NCBI GenBank assembly: GCA_963726365.1
Contig: CAVSCI010000008.1
Location: 62,001 to 126,000, forward strand
Origin: JAABQG01 sp963726365
GTDB lineage: Bacteria > Pseudomonadota > Gammaproteobacteria > Burkholderiales > Burkholderiaceae_C
DNA length: 64,000 nt
Direction of reading: 5' to 3'
Part shown: positions 25,707 to 33,755 of the stretch, piece after piece
Layout of the letters: every line of letters begins with the position of its first letter
Numbering within the stretch: the stretch's first letter is position 1
Notes under the pieces: model-generated
Told to the model about the DNA's origin: nothing
What the model saw: only the letters and a program-made list of their open reading frames with translations
Databases searched by the model: none
Position numbers and translations under genes: made by a program

Positions 25707-26642
25707 TCAACCGAAATGGCTTGAAGCCGCCATCGCCCCCATGCGCGCACTGATGGCGTGGAACTCGGCGACGGTCTCGTCGATGATCTGCTGCACCGGC
25801 TTCACGGCGTGGATCAACCCCGCGGACTGGCCCGCCAGCGCCGGCGCGGCGTTCATGTCGCCGCCGAAATAGACCTGCTGGATGCCGGTGAAAGTGTCGG
25901 GCTGCATCAGCCCGGCCTCGTGGATGGTCCGGGTGAAGGGCGTCTTGAGCGCGCGGATGCAGGGCGTGGACTTGGTGTTGAGCATCCAGGTGCCGGTGAT
26001 TTCCGCCGACACGATGGCCTGTTTGTAGTGGTCGTGCACCGGGCTCTCGGCGCTGGCCACGAAGCGCGTGCCCATCTGGATGCCCTCGGCGCCAAGCGCA
26101 AACGCGGCTGCCATGCCGCGGCCATCGACGATGCCGCCGGCGGCGATCAGCGGCACCTCGACCCGCTCGCGGATCGCCTGCAGCAGCACCAGCGTGCTGA
26201 CCTCCTCGGGGTTCTTGAAGCCGCCGCCCTCGGCGCCCTCCACCACCAGCCCGTCCACGCCGGCGTCCACGCATTTCAGCGCGGTCTCCAGCGTGGGCAC
26301 GGCGTGATAGACCACGATGCCGGCGGCCTTGAGCGGCGCGATGAACTTGGCCGGGCTGCCCGCCGAGGTGGTGACGAAGCGGATGCCCGATTCGCAGACG
26401 AAGCGCAGCATCGCGTCGTCCTTCAGGAAGCGGATCGGCAGGTTCACGCCGAACGGCAGGCCGCTGGCCACCATTGCGGTGATCTCGCGCTGGCAGTTGG
26501 CGGTCTCGCCCGACGAGGTTTCGATGATGCCCAGCCCGCCCGCGCGCGACACCGCCGAGGCCAGGGTGCTTCGCGCGATCCAGCCCATCGGGGCCTGCAC
26601 GATGGGGTAACGGGCGCCGGTGTGGGCGAGGACTCGGTTCAT
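25707..26642 (-). CDS. Nitronate monooxygenase (2-nitropropane dioxygenase family)
   Basis: A 311-residue FMN-dependent TIM barrel. It carries the PIVQAPMGWIA start, the AGGLGIIE turn, the ...VVEGAEGGGF... phosphate-binding patch and the AAGGIVDGRGMAAAFALGAEGIQMGTRF segment found in NMO/Ncd2 enzymes. These oxidise alkyl nitronates or related carbanions in the cytoplasm. The ATG at 26642 follows GGAGAA. A copy of the dispersed repeat lies 98 bp upstream. Many Comamonadaceae have several such proteins next to acyl-CoA genes, so the real substrate may differ from nitronate. Confidence 0.88.
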   Translation of the reverse strand: MNRVLAHTGARYPIVQAPMGWIARSTLASAVSRAGGLGIIETSSGETANCQREITAMVASGLPFGVNLPIRFLKDDAMLRFVCESGIRFVTTSAGSPAKFIAPLKAAGIVVYHAVPTLETALKCVDAGVDGLVVEGAEGGGFKNPEEVSTLVLLQAIRERVEVPLIAAGGIVDGRGMAAAFALGAEGIQMGTRFVASAESPVHDHYKQAIVSAEITGTWMLNTKSTPCIRALKTPFTRTIHEAGLMQPDTFTGIQQVYFGGDMNAAPALAGQSAGLIHAVKPVQQIIDETVAEFHAISARMGAMAASSHFG

Positions 26643-26739
26643 GGGTTCTCCTGGATTCGGCGCTGGCGCCGGATGAAAAGCTGGCAGTGTCGCGGCAAAC
26701 CGGCACCAACGCAGTCGCCTCGGTGTCGGGCGGCCGGCC

Positions 26740-26803
26740 ACTATTAAAACAGTAGCTGAATACAACCTTGAGACGCTGGGTAGGTGCCGTTTTCATTCAA
26801 ATC
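26740..26803 (+). repeat. Dispersed ~65-bp repeat, copy 3
   Basis: A degenerate head (CTATTAAAACAGTAG) is followed by the core ACGCTGGG at 26773-26780 and the tail GCCGTTTTCATTCAAAT. It aligns with copies at 35674 and 45521 over its length. It is non-coding. Confidence 0.65.
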
Positions 26804-26946
26804 CTCGCCCTGAAACGAGTTTGGACCTCGCACAATCTCTCCAGGTAGCTTGCAGGGGCAAACGGGTCCAGAGACACGGATGCGCGCATCGCCGCTCAGG
26901 CCAGACCTGTGAAACCTCCAGGACCTAGGGAAACTCCGAAGCATTT

Positions 26947-26986
26947 TTAATCGATATTTCTCCAAATCGGCATCTTTATCGATTAA
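26947..26986 (+). promoter_or_regulatory. Paired TTAATCGATTAA-like operators before the catabolic operon
   Basis: TTAATCGATATT (26947-26958) and TTTATCGATTAA (26975-26986) are near-copies of the palindrome TTAATCGATTAA, with centres 28 bp apart, 32 bp before the first start codon. The same motif occurs twice before the GntR-FCD gene at 35585-35616. I infer that this is the regulator's operator at its target operon. Confidence 0.65.
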
Positions 26987-27017
26987 CGTCAGGCCAGTTC
27001 CTTCCCGGAGTTCCGCC

Positions 27018-27968
27018 ATGACGCGTTTCCTGTTGATCCTGCTGGCCGCCTTTTCCTGGGCGCTGCCCGGCCATGCCGCCTTCCCGGACAAACCCATCCG
27101 CATCGTCGTGGCCTTTGCGCCCGGCAGTTCGACCGACATCGTGGCGCGCCTGGTCGGCGAGCAGCTGTCCGCCTCGCTGGGCCAGCCGGTCATCGTGGAA
27201 AACAAGCCCGGCGCCGGCGGCAACATCGCCACGCAGAGCGTCATGAACGCCCCGGCCGACGGCTACACACTGCTGTTTCACAGCGTGGCCTACGCCGTCA
27301 ACCCATCGCTGTTCAGCAACGCGGGCTACGACCCGGCCACCGACCTGCAGCCGGTGGCGATGGGCGCCTTCACGCCCAACCTGCTGTACGTGCACCCCGA
27401 CGTCAAGGCCACCACGCTGGCCGAGCTGCTGGCGCTGGCGCGCACCAGCCCGATGGCCTACGCCTCGTCGGGCAATGGCACGACCACCCAGCTCGGCGCG
27501 GAGTGGCTGTTCCGCGGCTTTGCCAAGGTCGACATCACCCACGTGCCGTTCCAGCCGGCCGCCGCGACCAACGCCGTGGTCAGCGGGCAGGTGCCGATTG
27601 CGTCCACGTCGATGCCGCCCGCCGTGCCTTTCGTCAGGACGGGCAAGGTGCGCCCGATCGCGGTGATGTCGCTCAAGCGCAGCCCGGCGCTGCCCGACGT
27701 GCCGACGGTGGCCGAGCTCGGCTACAAGGATTTCGAGGCCAACACCTGGTTCGCGCTGTTCGCGCCGGCCAAGACCCCGACCGCCGTGCTCGACCAGCTG
27801 AACGCCGAGGTCAACAAGGCGCTGGCCGTGAAGTCGCTGCAGGACCGGTTCGAGACCCTGTCGCTCGAAGCCTCGCGCATGGACCGGCCCACGCTGCGCC
27901 GCTACATCGACGGTGAAGTCACCAAGTGGGGCCGCCTGGTGAAGGAACTCGGCGTCAAGGTGCAGTAA
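27018..27968 (+). CDS. Bug family tripartite tricarboxylate transporter solute-binding protein
   Basis: A 316-residue periplasmic binding protein with the signal peptide MTRFLLILLAAFSWALPGHA. Bug hallmarks are the FPDKPIRIVVAFAPGSSTDIVAR start, VENKPGAGG(N)IAT and the ADGYTLLF segment, then PFQPAAATNAVVSGQV in the second lobe. Bug proteins bind aromatic or small organic acids for the TTT system; no TctA/TctB membrane genes are in the window, so it may use partners elsewhere or act as a sensor. It is the first gene of the operon behind the TTAATCGAT sites and lies 29 bp before the FAH gene. Confidence 0.9.
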   Translation: MTRFLLILLAAFSWALPGHAAFPDKPIRIVVAFAPGSSTDIVARLVGEQLSASLGQPVIVENKPGAGGNIATQSVMNAPADGYTLLFHSVAYAVNPSLFSNAGYDPATDLQPVAMGAFTPNLLYVHPDVKATTLAELLALARTSPMAYASSGNGTTTQLGAEWLFRGFAKVDITHVPFQPAAATNAVVSGQVPIASTSMPPAVPFVRTGKVRPIAVMSLKRSPALPDVPTVAELGYKDFEANTWFALFAPAKTPTAVLDQLNAEVNKALAVKSLQDRFETLSLEASRMDRPTLRRYIDGEVTKWGRLVKELGVKVQ

Positions 27969-27997
27969 CACCGGCCCTCCCACAAGAAAGCAAGACC

Positions 27998-28858
27998 ATG
28001 AGATTCGTGAGCTATCGCCTCGGCAGCACCGACGGCTGGGGCGTGCTGACCGCAGGCGGCGTGGTGGACAGCCGGCAGCTTGGCGCCGATCTGCCAGCCA
28101 CGCTGCTGGCGTTCATCGAAAAATGCGCCCAGGCGCCGGCACTCGCTGCGGAGATGATGGCCAAGGCCGCCGCCGAGACGCCCACGCCGCTGGCCGACGT
28201 GACGCTGGCGCCCTGCATCCCGCAGCCCGGCAAGATCATCTGCCTCGGCGTGAACTACCTGGACCACGCCAAGGAAGGCGGCAACACCGTGGCCGACTAC
28301 CCCACGCTGTTCCTGCGCTGCTCGACCTCGCTGCTGGCCCATGGCGCGCCGCTGCGCGTCTCGCGCATCTCCGACAAGCTGGACTTCGAGGCCGAGCTGG
28401 CCGTGGTCATCGGCCAGCGCACGCGCTTTGTTTCGGAGGCCGATGCGCTGGGCGCCGTCTTTGGCTACGCCTGCTTTAACGACGCCACCTTGCGCGACTA
28501 CCAGAAGCGCACCACGCAATGGACCATCGGCAAGAACTTCGACGGCACCGGCGGTTTCGGCCCCTGCCTGGTGACGGCCGATGAACTGCCGCCGGGCGCC
28601 ACCGGCCTGCACATCGAGTCGCGGCTGAACGGCCAGGTGATGCAGAGCGCCACCACCTCGGACATGGTGTTCGGCGTGGCGCGCACGATTTCGCTGTTGT
28701 CCGAATGCCTGACGCTGGAGCCCGGCGACGTGGTGGTGATGGGCACGCCGGCCGGCGTGGGCTATGCGCGCACGCCGCCGGTGTGGATGAAGGCCGGCGA
28801 CACCATCGAGATCGATATCGAGGGCATCGGCGTGCTCTCCAACCCGGTGACCGCATGA
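27998..28858 (+). CDS. Fumarylacetoacetate hydrolase (FAH) family protein
   Basis: A 286-residue FAH enzyme. It has KIICLGVNYLDHAKE, the metal-site Glu residues in DKLDFEAELAVVIG, and the Asp and Lys of WTIGKNFDG further on; the end is MGTPAGVGYA and a typical beta barrel. Members cleave C-C bonds of acylpyruvates or decarboxylate/hydrate ring-cleavage products in the cytoplasm. The stop overlaps the start of the dioxygenase by ATGA, so translation is coupled. Product identity (acylpyruvase, hydratase or decarboxylase) cannot be settled from sequence. Confidence 0.9.
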   Translation: MRFVSYRLGSTDGWGVLTAGGVVDSRQLGADLPATLLAFIEKCAQAPALAAEMMAKAAAETPTPLADVTLAPCIPQPGKIICLGVNYLDHAKEGGNTVADYPTLFLRCSTSLLAHGAPLRVSRISDKLDFEAELAVVIGQRTRFVSEADALGAVFGYACFNDATLRDYQKRTTQWTIGKNFDGTGGFGPCLVTADELPPGATGLHIESRLNGQVMQSATTSDMVFGVARTISLLSECLTLEPGDVVVMGTPAGVGYARTPPVWMKAGDTIEIDIEGIGVLSNPVTA

Positions 28859-29712
28859 GAAACATCACCCTCGACAACATCACCGGCGCGGCCGTCGACA
28901 GCTTCGCCGGCCTGCCGGATGCGCGCCAGCGAGAGCTGGTGCAGACGCTGGTGCGCCAGCTGCACCAGTACGCGCGCGATGTGAAGCTGACCCACGAAGA
29001 ATGGCGCGGTGCGCTGGCGTTCCTGCACCGCGTGGCGGAAATCTCCAGCGAGAGCCGCAGCGAGTTCACGCTGCTGTCCGACGTCAGCGGCCTGTCCAGC
29101 CTGGTGGACCTGCTCGCCACCGACCCCGCCGCCACGCCGGGCAGCGTGCTGGGGCCCTTCCACACGGTGGGCTCGCCCTGGCTGCCCAACCCGGTCAACC
29201 TCATCGGCGCCAACAAAGGCGAGCGGGTGCTGCTGCGCGGGCGCGTGACGAACGCCAGCGGCCAGCCCCTGGCTGACGCCACGCTGGATTTCTGGCAGAA
29301 CGCCGGCAACGGCATGTACTGGCAGATGGACCCGATGCAGCCCACCGACAACCTGCGCTGCCAGTTGCGGGTCGATGCCGATGGCGGCTTCGAGATCGCC
29401 ACGATCCGCGCCGTGCCCTACCGGATTCCGACCGACGGGCCGGTCTGGACCGATCTGGTGGAGCCCGCCGGGCGCAGCGCCTGGCGGCCCGCGCACTTCC
29501 ACCTGATCGTCTCGGCGCCGGGCCACCGCGCGCTGGTCACCGAACTGTTCGACGCCGAAGACCCTTACCTGGACGACGACGCGGTGTTCGGCGTGCGCGA
29601 CGCGCTGGTCGGCCGCTACGAGCCCATCACCGACGCCGCGGCCTGCGCGCGGCTGGGTATTCCCGGCTCGTCATGCCTGGTGATGCACGTCGAAATGCGC
29701 CTCGCCCGTTGA
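28855..29712 (+). CDS. Intradiol ring-cleavage dioxygenase (hydroxyquinol/catechol 1,2-dioxygenase-like)
   Basis: A 285-residue intradiol dioxygenase. The four Fe(III) ligands are visible: Tyr155 (NGMYWQ), Tyr189 (VPYRIPTDGPV), His214 and His216 (PAHFHLIV). The N-terminal helical dimerisation domain and GPFH.V.SP signature (100-108) fit the catechol/hydroxyquinol branch. It should open an ortho-diphenol between the hydroxyls in the cytoplasm. The length and HFHLIVSAPGHR segment look most like hydroxyquinol 1,2-dioxygenase, but no maleylacetate reductase or muconate cycloisomerase gene is nearby. The start overlaps the FAH stop. Confidence 0.88.
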   Translation: MRNITLDNITGAAVDSFAGLPDARQRELVQTLVRQLHQYARDVKLTHEEWRGALAFLHRVAEISSESRSEFTLLSDVSGLSSLVDLLATDPAATPGSVLGPFHTVGSPWLPNPVNLIGANKGERVLLRGRVTNASGQPLADATLDFWQNAGNGMYWQMDPMQPTDNLRCQLRVDADGGFEIATIRAVPYRIPTDGPVWTDLVEPAGRSAWRPAHFHLIVSAPGHRALVTELFDAEDPYLDDDAVFGVRDALVGRYEPITDAAACARLGIPGSSCLVMHVEMRLAR

Positions 29713-29750
29713 GCCAGAACCCGAACCCCTCAAACCCCCAGGAGACCCGT

Positions 29751-30536
29751 ATGAAACGCAGATCACTGATTGAGACCACCGCCACGCTCGGCCTGGGCGC
29801 GCTGGCCGGCTGCGCCCTCCCCGGCAACGCCGCGCGCGACACCAGGACGCCCTTCGACGTGCCCGCCACCTACGTACCGATCGTGGGCAGCGACATGATG
29901 TTCCCGGTGCGCCGCATCTACTGCATCGGGCGCAACTACCGGGCGCACTCGATCGAGATGGGCTCCAACCCCGACCGCGAGCCGCCGTTCTTCTTCCAGA
30001 AACCGACCGACGCGATCCAGAACGTCGCGCCGGGCACCGTGGCCGATCACCCCTACCCGACGCTGACCAAGAACTACCACTACGAGGTGGAACTGGTGGC
30101 GGCGCTGAACAAGGGCGGGCGCAACATCCCGATGGCCAGCGCGCTCGACCACGTCTACGCCTATGCCCTGGGCCTGGACATGACGCGGCGCGACCTGCAG
30201 CGCGCGATGGGCGACGAGAAGAAGCCCTGGGAAATCGGCAAGAGCTTCGACAAGAGTGCGCCCATCGGCCCGCTGCATCTGGCCAGCCAGACCGGGCCCT
30301 TCGCTGCGGGCAGCATCTGGCTCAAGGTCAACGGCGTCACGAAGCAAAACGCCAACCTGAACCAGATGATCTGGAGCGTGGCCGAGCAGATCAGCAAGTT
30401 GTCCGAGGCGTTCGAGTTGATGCCTGGCGACATCATCTATTCGGGCACCCCCGAGAACGTCGGCCCGGTGGTGCGCGGCGACGTGATCGAGTGCCACATC
30501 GACCGCTTGCCCAACCTGAGCGTGAAGATCGTCTGA
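29751..30536 (+). CDS. FAH family hydrolase with lipoprotein/Tat-like signal
   Basis: The C-terminal 215 residues form a standard FAH domain: RRIYCIGRNYRAH, then KNYHYEVELVAAL with the metal-binding Glu residues, the IGKSFDKSAPIGP segment and the IIYSGTPENVGPV end. It fits fumarylpyruvate/acylpyruvate hydrolases. Unusually, the protein begins MKRRSLIETTATLGLGALAGC with a twin-Arg start and a lipobox (LAGC, Cys21), as if exported by Tat and lipid-anchored. FAH enzymes are normally cytoplasmic. It starts at ATG after AGGAG and lies 38 bp after the dioxygenase gene. Either the enzyme works in the periplasm or the segment is a misread N-terminus. Confidence 0.85.
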   Translation: MKRRSLIETTATLGLGALAGCALPGNAARDTRTPFDVPATYVPIVGSDMMFPVRRIYCIGRNYRAHSIEMGSNPDREPPFFFQKPTDAIQNVAPGTVADHPYPTLTKNYHYEVELVAALNKGGRNIPMASALDHVYAYALGLDMTRRDLQRAMGDEKKPWEIGKSFDKSAPIGPLHLASQTGPFAAGSIWLKVNGVTKQNANLNQMIWSVAEQISKLSEAFELMPGDIIYSGTPENVGPVVRGDVIECHIDRLPNLSVKIV

Positions 30537-30553
30537 AACGCCGGCAGCCTGCC

Positions 30554-31594
30554 ATGCAGCAAGACTTCCCCGCCCGCCCGCCCACTGGCGCGCCTTGGCC
30601 CCGGAGCACCCTGGGGCGGCTCTTGCGGTGGGCGGCACGGGCCGCTGGCGTCTTCAGCCTGGTCAGCGCGGTCCAGGCGCAGCCTGTGCCGGCCCCGGTG
30701 GCTGCGGACGAGTTCCGCGTCACGCTGCTGGGCACCGGCAGCCCGGCGCCGGTGATGCGCCGTTTCGGCCCCGGCGTGCTGGTGCAGGCCGGGGGCAAGA
30801 ACCTGCTCATCGACAGCGGTCGCGGCACGACCCAGCGGCTCATGCAGTCCGGCCTGCGCCTGGGCCAGGTGGACGCGCTGATCCTCACCCACCTGCATTC
30901 GGACCACGTGGTCGGCATCCCCGACCTCTGGCTGACCGGCTGGCTGGAGGCCAGCTACGCGCAGCGCAAGGGCGCTTTCGTGGTCTACGGCCCCAAGGGC
31001 ACGCAGAACATGATGGACGGGCTGGCCCGCGCCTACGAGTGGGACATCAAGGCGCGCATCGCCGACCAGAATCTGGACCCCGCGAGCATCCTGTCCAGGG
31101 TGACCGAGATCGAGGAAGGCGTGATTTACGACCAGGGCGGCGTCAAGGTCACGGCGTTCAAGGTGGACCACGGCGAGCTGTTGCAACCCGCCTTTGGCTA
31201 CCGCATCGACCATGCGGGCCGCGCTGTCACGGTGTCGGGCGACACCCGTTTCAGCGAGAACCTGATCAAGTTCGCCGCGGGCAGCGACCTCGTGATTCAC
31301 CAGGTCGCCGCGGCGCGTGACGAATTGCTGAAGTCTCCCGTGTTCAAGGTCATCCTGGCACACCACACCCAGCCCGAGGAGGCCGGCACGGTGTTCTCGC
31401 GCGTCAAGCCCAGGCTCGCCGTGTACTACCACTTCGTGCTGCTGGGCACCCCCGCCATCCCCGCCGTGACGGAGAAGGAAGTGTTCGAGCTGACGCGCAA
31501 GACCTACAGCGGTCCCTTGCTGATCGGCGAGGACCTGATGGCCTTCCGGCTCGAACGCGACCAGGTCGTGCAACTGCCGGCCCGCCTGCCCTGA
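30554..31594 (+). CDS. Exported metallo-beta-lactamase-fold hydrolase (RNase Z-like branch)
   Basis: A 346-residue MBL protein with an N-terminal signal-like segment (hydrophobic residues about 20-40, ending VQAQ). The metal motif is LTHLHSDHVVG, with VLVQAGGKNLLIDSG before it and VSGDTRFS and LAHHTQ after it. The overall order resembles the RNase Z/arylsulfatase branch of the superfamily. Being exported, it is unlikely to be a tRNA nuclease; a periplasmic esterase or lactonase-like role is likelier (inference). It is 17 bp after the FAH gene in the catabolic operon. Confidence 0.82.
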   Translation: MQQDFPARPPTGAPWPRSTLGRLLRWAARAAGVFSLVSAVQAQPVPAPVAADEFRVTLLGTGSPAPVMRRFGPGVLVQAGGKNLLIDSGRGTTQRLMQSGLRLGQVDALILTHLHSDHVVGIPDLWLTGWLEASYAQRKGAFVVYGPKGTQNMMDGLARAYEWDIKARIADQNLDPASILSRVTEIEEGVIYDQGGVKVTAFKVDHGELLQPAFGYRIDHAGRAVTVSGDTRFSENLIKFAAGSDLVIHQVAAARDELLKSPVFKVILAHHTQPEEAGTVFSRVKPRLAVYYHFVLLGTPAIPAVTEKEVFELTRKTYSGPLLIGEDLMAFRLERDQVVQLPARLP

Positions 31595-31632
31595 TCCGGC
31601 CCCCCCAAGCGAACAACCCTCACGAGTCCCCG

Positions 31633-32625
31633 ATGCAAAGACGGAAGATCCTCAGCGCTACGGGCGCCACGGCGCTGGCCGCACTGCTCGCCCGCCCTGT
31701 CCCCGCACTGGCACAGGCCTGGCCAGCGCGCCCGATCCGGCTGGTCGTGCCCTTTGCGCCGGGGGGCCCCACCGACAGTTTTGCGCGCCTTTATGCGCTG
31801 GGCCTCGCCCAGCAACTGGGTCAATCCGTGGTCGTGGAGAACAAGGCTGGCGCTGGCGGAGCACTCGGCACCCTGGAGGTCAAGCGCAGCGCCCCGGACG
31901 GCTACACGCTGCTGTTCGGCACGGCGTCGACCCACGCGCTGTACAACCTGATCCAGCCTGCGGCGCAATACGACGCGCTGGAAGACTTTGCCTATGTGGC
32001 CGTTCTGGGCGGTGCGCCGGTGGTGTTCGTGGTGAACATCAGCATGCCGCGTTCGCTCAAGACCGTGGCCATCGCCTCAAAAGCCAGTCCCGGCAAATAC
32101 AACTACGGATCTCCGGGGAGCGGCACCCTGCTGCACGTGGCCATGGAGCGACTCAAGCAGGTGACGGGTGCACAGATCACCCACATCCCGTACAAGGGCG
32201 CGGCCCCGGCCCTGCAGGACATGATGGGTGGCAACATCGAAATGACCGTCGATACCCTGGGCTCCGCCTTGCCCCAGCACCAGGCTGGGCGGGTGCGCAT
32301 CGTGGCCGTGGCATCGGCCAAACGGGCGCCAACTGCGCCCGACATCCCCACCGTCGCTGAATCCGCCGAACTGCTTCAGCCGTTCGAGGCCATGTTGTGG
32401 AATGTGGTCACGGCGCCCAAAGGTACGCCCGAGCCCATCCTGCGCCAGTTGGCCGATGCGTCGCAAAAAGCAATGAACGACCCGGCACTGCGCAGCAAAC
32501 TGGAAAGCCAGGCCATGTTTGCGGATCTCCATGTCGGCCAGACATCGGCGAAAGCCTTCGTGAAAGCCGAGCAGGCCAAGTGGAAGCCCATCATCGCCAC
32601 GCTGGGTGATCTGTCCAAAGGCTGA
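31633..32625 (+). CDS. Second Bug family solute-binding protein
   Basis: A 330-residue periplasmic binding protein with an N-terminus MQRRKILSATGATALAALLA... that could be a Tat or Sec signal. Typical Bug features are WPARPIRLVVPFAPGGPTDSFAR, VENKAGAGGALG, PDGYTLLFGT and HIPYKGAAPALQDMMGG. It is only distantly similar to the Bug at 27018, so the operon encodes two different binders, perhaps for two substrates. No membrane components are near. It starts 38 bp after the MBL gene stop. Confidence 0.9.
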   Translation: MQRRKILSATGATALAALLARPVPALAQAWPARPIRLVVPFAPGGPTDSFARLYALGLAQQLGQSVVVENKAGAGGALGTLEVKRSAPDGYTLLFGTASTHALYNLIQPAAQYDALEDFAYVAVLGGAPVVFVVNISMPRSLKTVAIASKASPGKYNYGSPGSGTLLHVAMERLKQVTGAQITHIPYKGAAPALQDMMGGNIEMTVDTLGSALPQHQAGRVRIVAVASAKRAPTAPDIPTVAESAELLQPFEAMLWNVVTAPKGTPEPILRQLADASQKAMNDPALRSKLESQAMFADLHVGQTSAKAFVKAEQAKWKPIIATLGDLSKG

Positions 32626-32688
32626 GTGTTTCCATTTGCCCATCCCGTTTCCCGTCCCTTGTTTATCAACCCCGTCAGAAAGAGAACC

Positions 32689-33189
32689 ATGTCCCATCGC
32701 CTTCGCTCGATCTCCCTGCACACCATTGCCGGCATCTGCCTGGCCACCGCCTCATTTCTGGCCACGGCACAGACGCCGCCGCCCTACGGCCTCTCGATCA
32801 ATATCGACCAGGCCAAGAAAGCCATGGTGGCCGCCGAGGCCGAGGCGCGCAAGAACAACTGGCAGGTGGTGATCTCGATCGTCGACACCGGCGGACACCT
32901 GGTCATGCTGCAGCGGCTCGACGCGCAAAACGCCAGCGTCGACATTGCTACCGGCAAGGCACGCACGGCGGTCAACTTCCGCCGCCCTTCCAAGGCACTG
33001 GAAGACAGCTTGGCCGCAAACGGCAGCGCTTTGCGCATCCTCGCTGTCCCGGGCGTCACCCCGCTGCAGGGTGGTTTGCCCATCGTCGCGGACGGCAAGA
33101 TCATCGGCGGCATCGGCGTATCGGGGGTCCTGGCCTCCCAGGACGAAATGGTCGCCAAGGCCGGCCTTGACGGGCTAGCGGCGAAATAA
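32689..33189 (+). CDS. Exported HbpS/GlcG-like heme-binding family protein
   Basis: A 166-residue protein with a signal peptide (hydrophobic to about residue 27, ending ATA) and a GlcG/HbpS (DUF336) domain: A..A...A..NNWQVVISIVDTGGHLVMLQRLD, then TGKARTAV and the GLPIVADGKIIGGIGVSG end. Such proteins bind heme or small acids; their roles are poorly known. ATG 32689 follows AGAAAGAG. It pairs with a second GlcG-like gene 33 bp downstream. Confidence 0.85.
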   Translation: MSHRLRSISLHTIAGICLATASFLATAQTPPPYGLSINIDQAKKAMVAAEAEARKNNWQVVISIVDTGGHLVMLQRLDAQNASVDIATGKARTAVNFRRPSKALEDSLAANGSALRILAVPGVTPLQGGLPIVADGKIIGGIGVSGVLASQDEMVAKAGLDGLAAK

Positions 33190-33222
33190 TTCCAGGTACC
33201 CCGCTCACCGGAAGGCAGCGCC

Positions 33223-33711
33223 ATGGCCGAGCAATTGATTCAGGTGCGTTCCAGTCTCGACCTGGACACAGCATCGCGCATCACGGACGAGGCGCTGCGC
33301 CTGCGCCAGCACCATCACCTGCTTCCGCTGGCCGTTGCCGTGCTGGATGCCGGTGGCAACCTGGTGAGTTTTCGCCGGGAAGATGGCTGCGGGGTGATGC
33401 GCTATGACATCGCGTTCGGCAAGGCCTGGGCTGCACTGGGCATGGGCATGTCCACGCGGCAGATCCGCGACCGGCTGGCCAGTCGCCCCAGTTTCCAGAG
33501 CGCATTGGCGGCCGTTTCCGATGGCCGCTTCATTCCGACACCGGGCGGCGTGCTCATTCTGGATGCGGACAATCGCGCCATCGGCGCAATCGGCATCAGC
33601 GGAGACGCGTCAGACAAGGACGAATTCTGTGCGGTGCAAGCCATCAAGGCCGCGGGGCTGACGCCGGAGCCCCCCGCGCCGGCGCCCGACTGGAACAACG
33701 CCGGACTGTAG
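33223..33711 (+). CDS. Cytoplasmic HbpS/GlcG-like family protein
   Basis: A 162-residue GlcG/HbpS-like protein without a signal peptide: LPLAVAVLDAGGNLVSFRREDGC near the start and GGVLILDADNRAIGAIGISGD near the end. It differs from the preceding gene by having no export signal, so the pair covers two compartments. The heme or ligand residues cannot be assigned with certainty. It is co-directional with the rest of the operon and lies 33 bp after the partner gene. Confidence 0.82.
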   Translation: MAEQLIQVRSSLDLDTASRITDEALRLRQHHHLLPLAVAVLDAGGNLVSFRREDGCGVMRYDIAFGKAWAALGMGMSTRQIRDRLASRPSFQSALAAVSDGRFIPTPGGVLILDADNRAIGAIGISGDASDKDEFCAVQAIKAAGLTPEPPAPAPDWNNAGL

Positions 33712-33755
33712 AGCCCGCCCCGGGCGAAAGCCCTGAAACCTGAAGCAACCTTGTG

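Larger units (their letters stand above)
26643..27017. other. Divergent intergenic region (375 bp) with repeat and operator pair
   Basis: The gap separates the nitronate monooxygenase from the catabolic operon. It holds repeat copy 3 (26740-26803) and, close to the operon, the TTAATCGAT sites at 26947-26986. No further coding sequence is visible. Confidence 0.6.
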
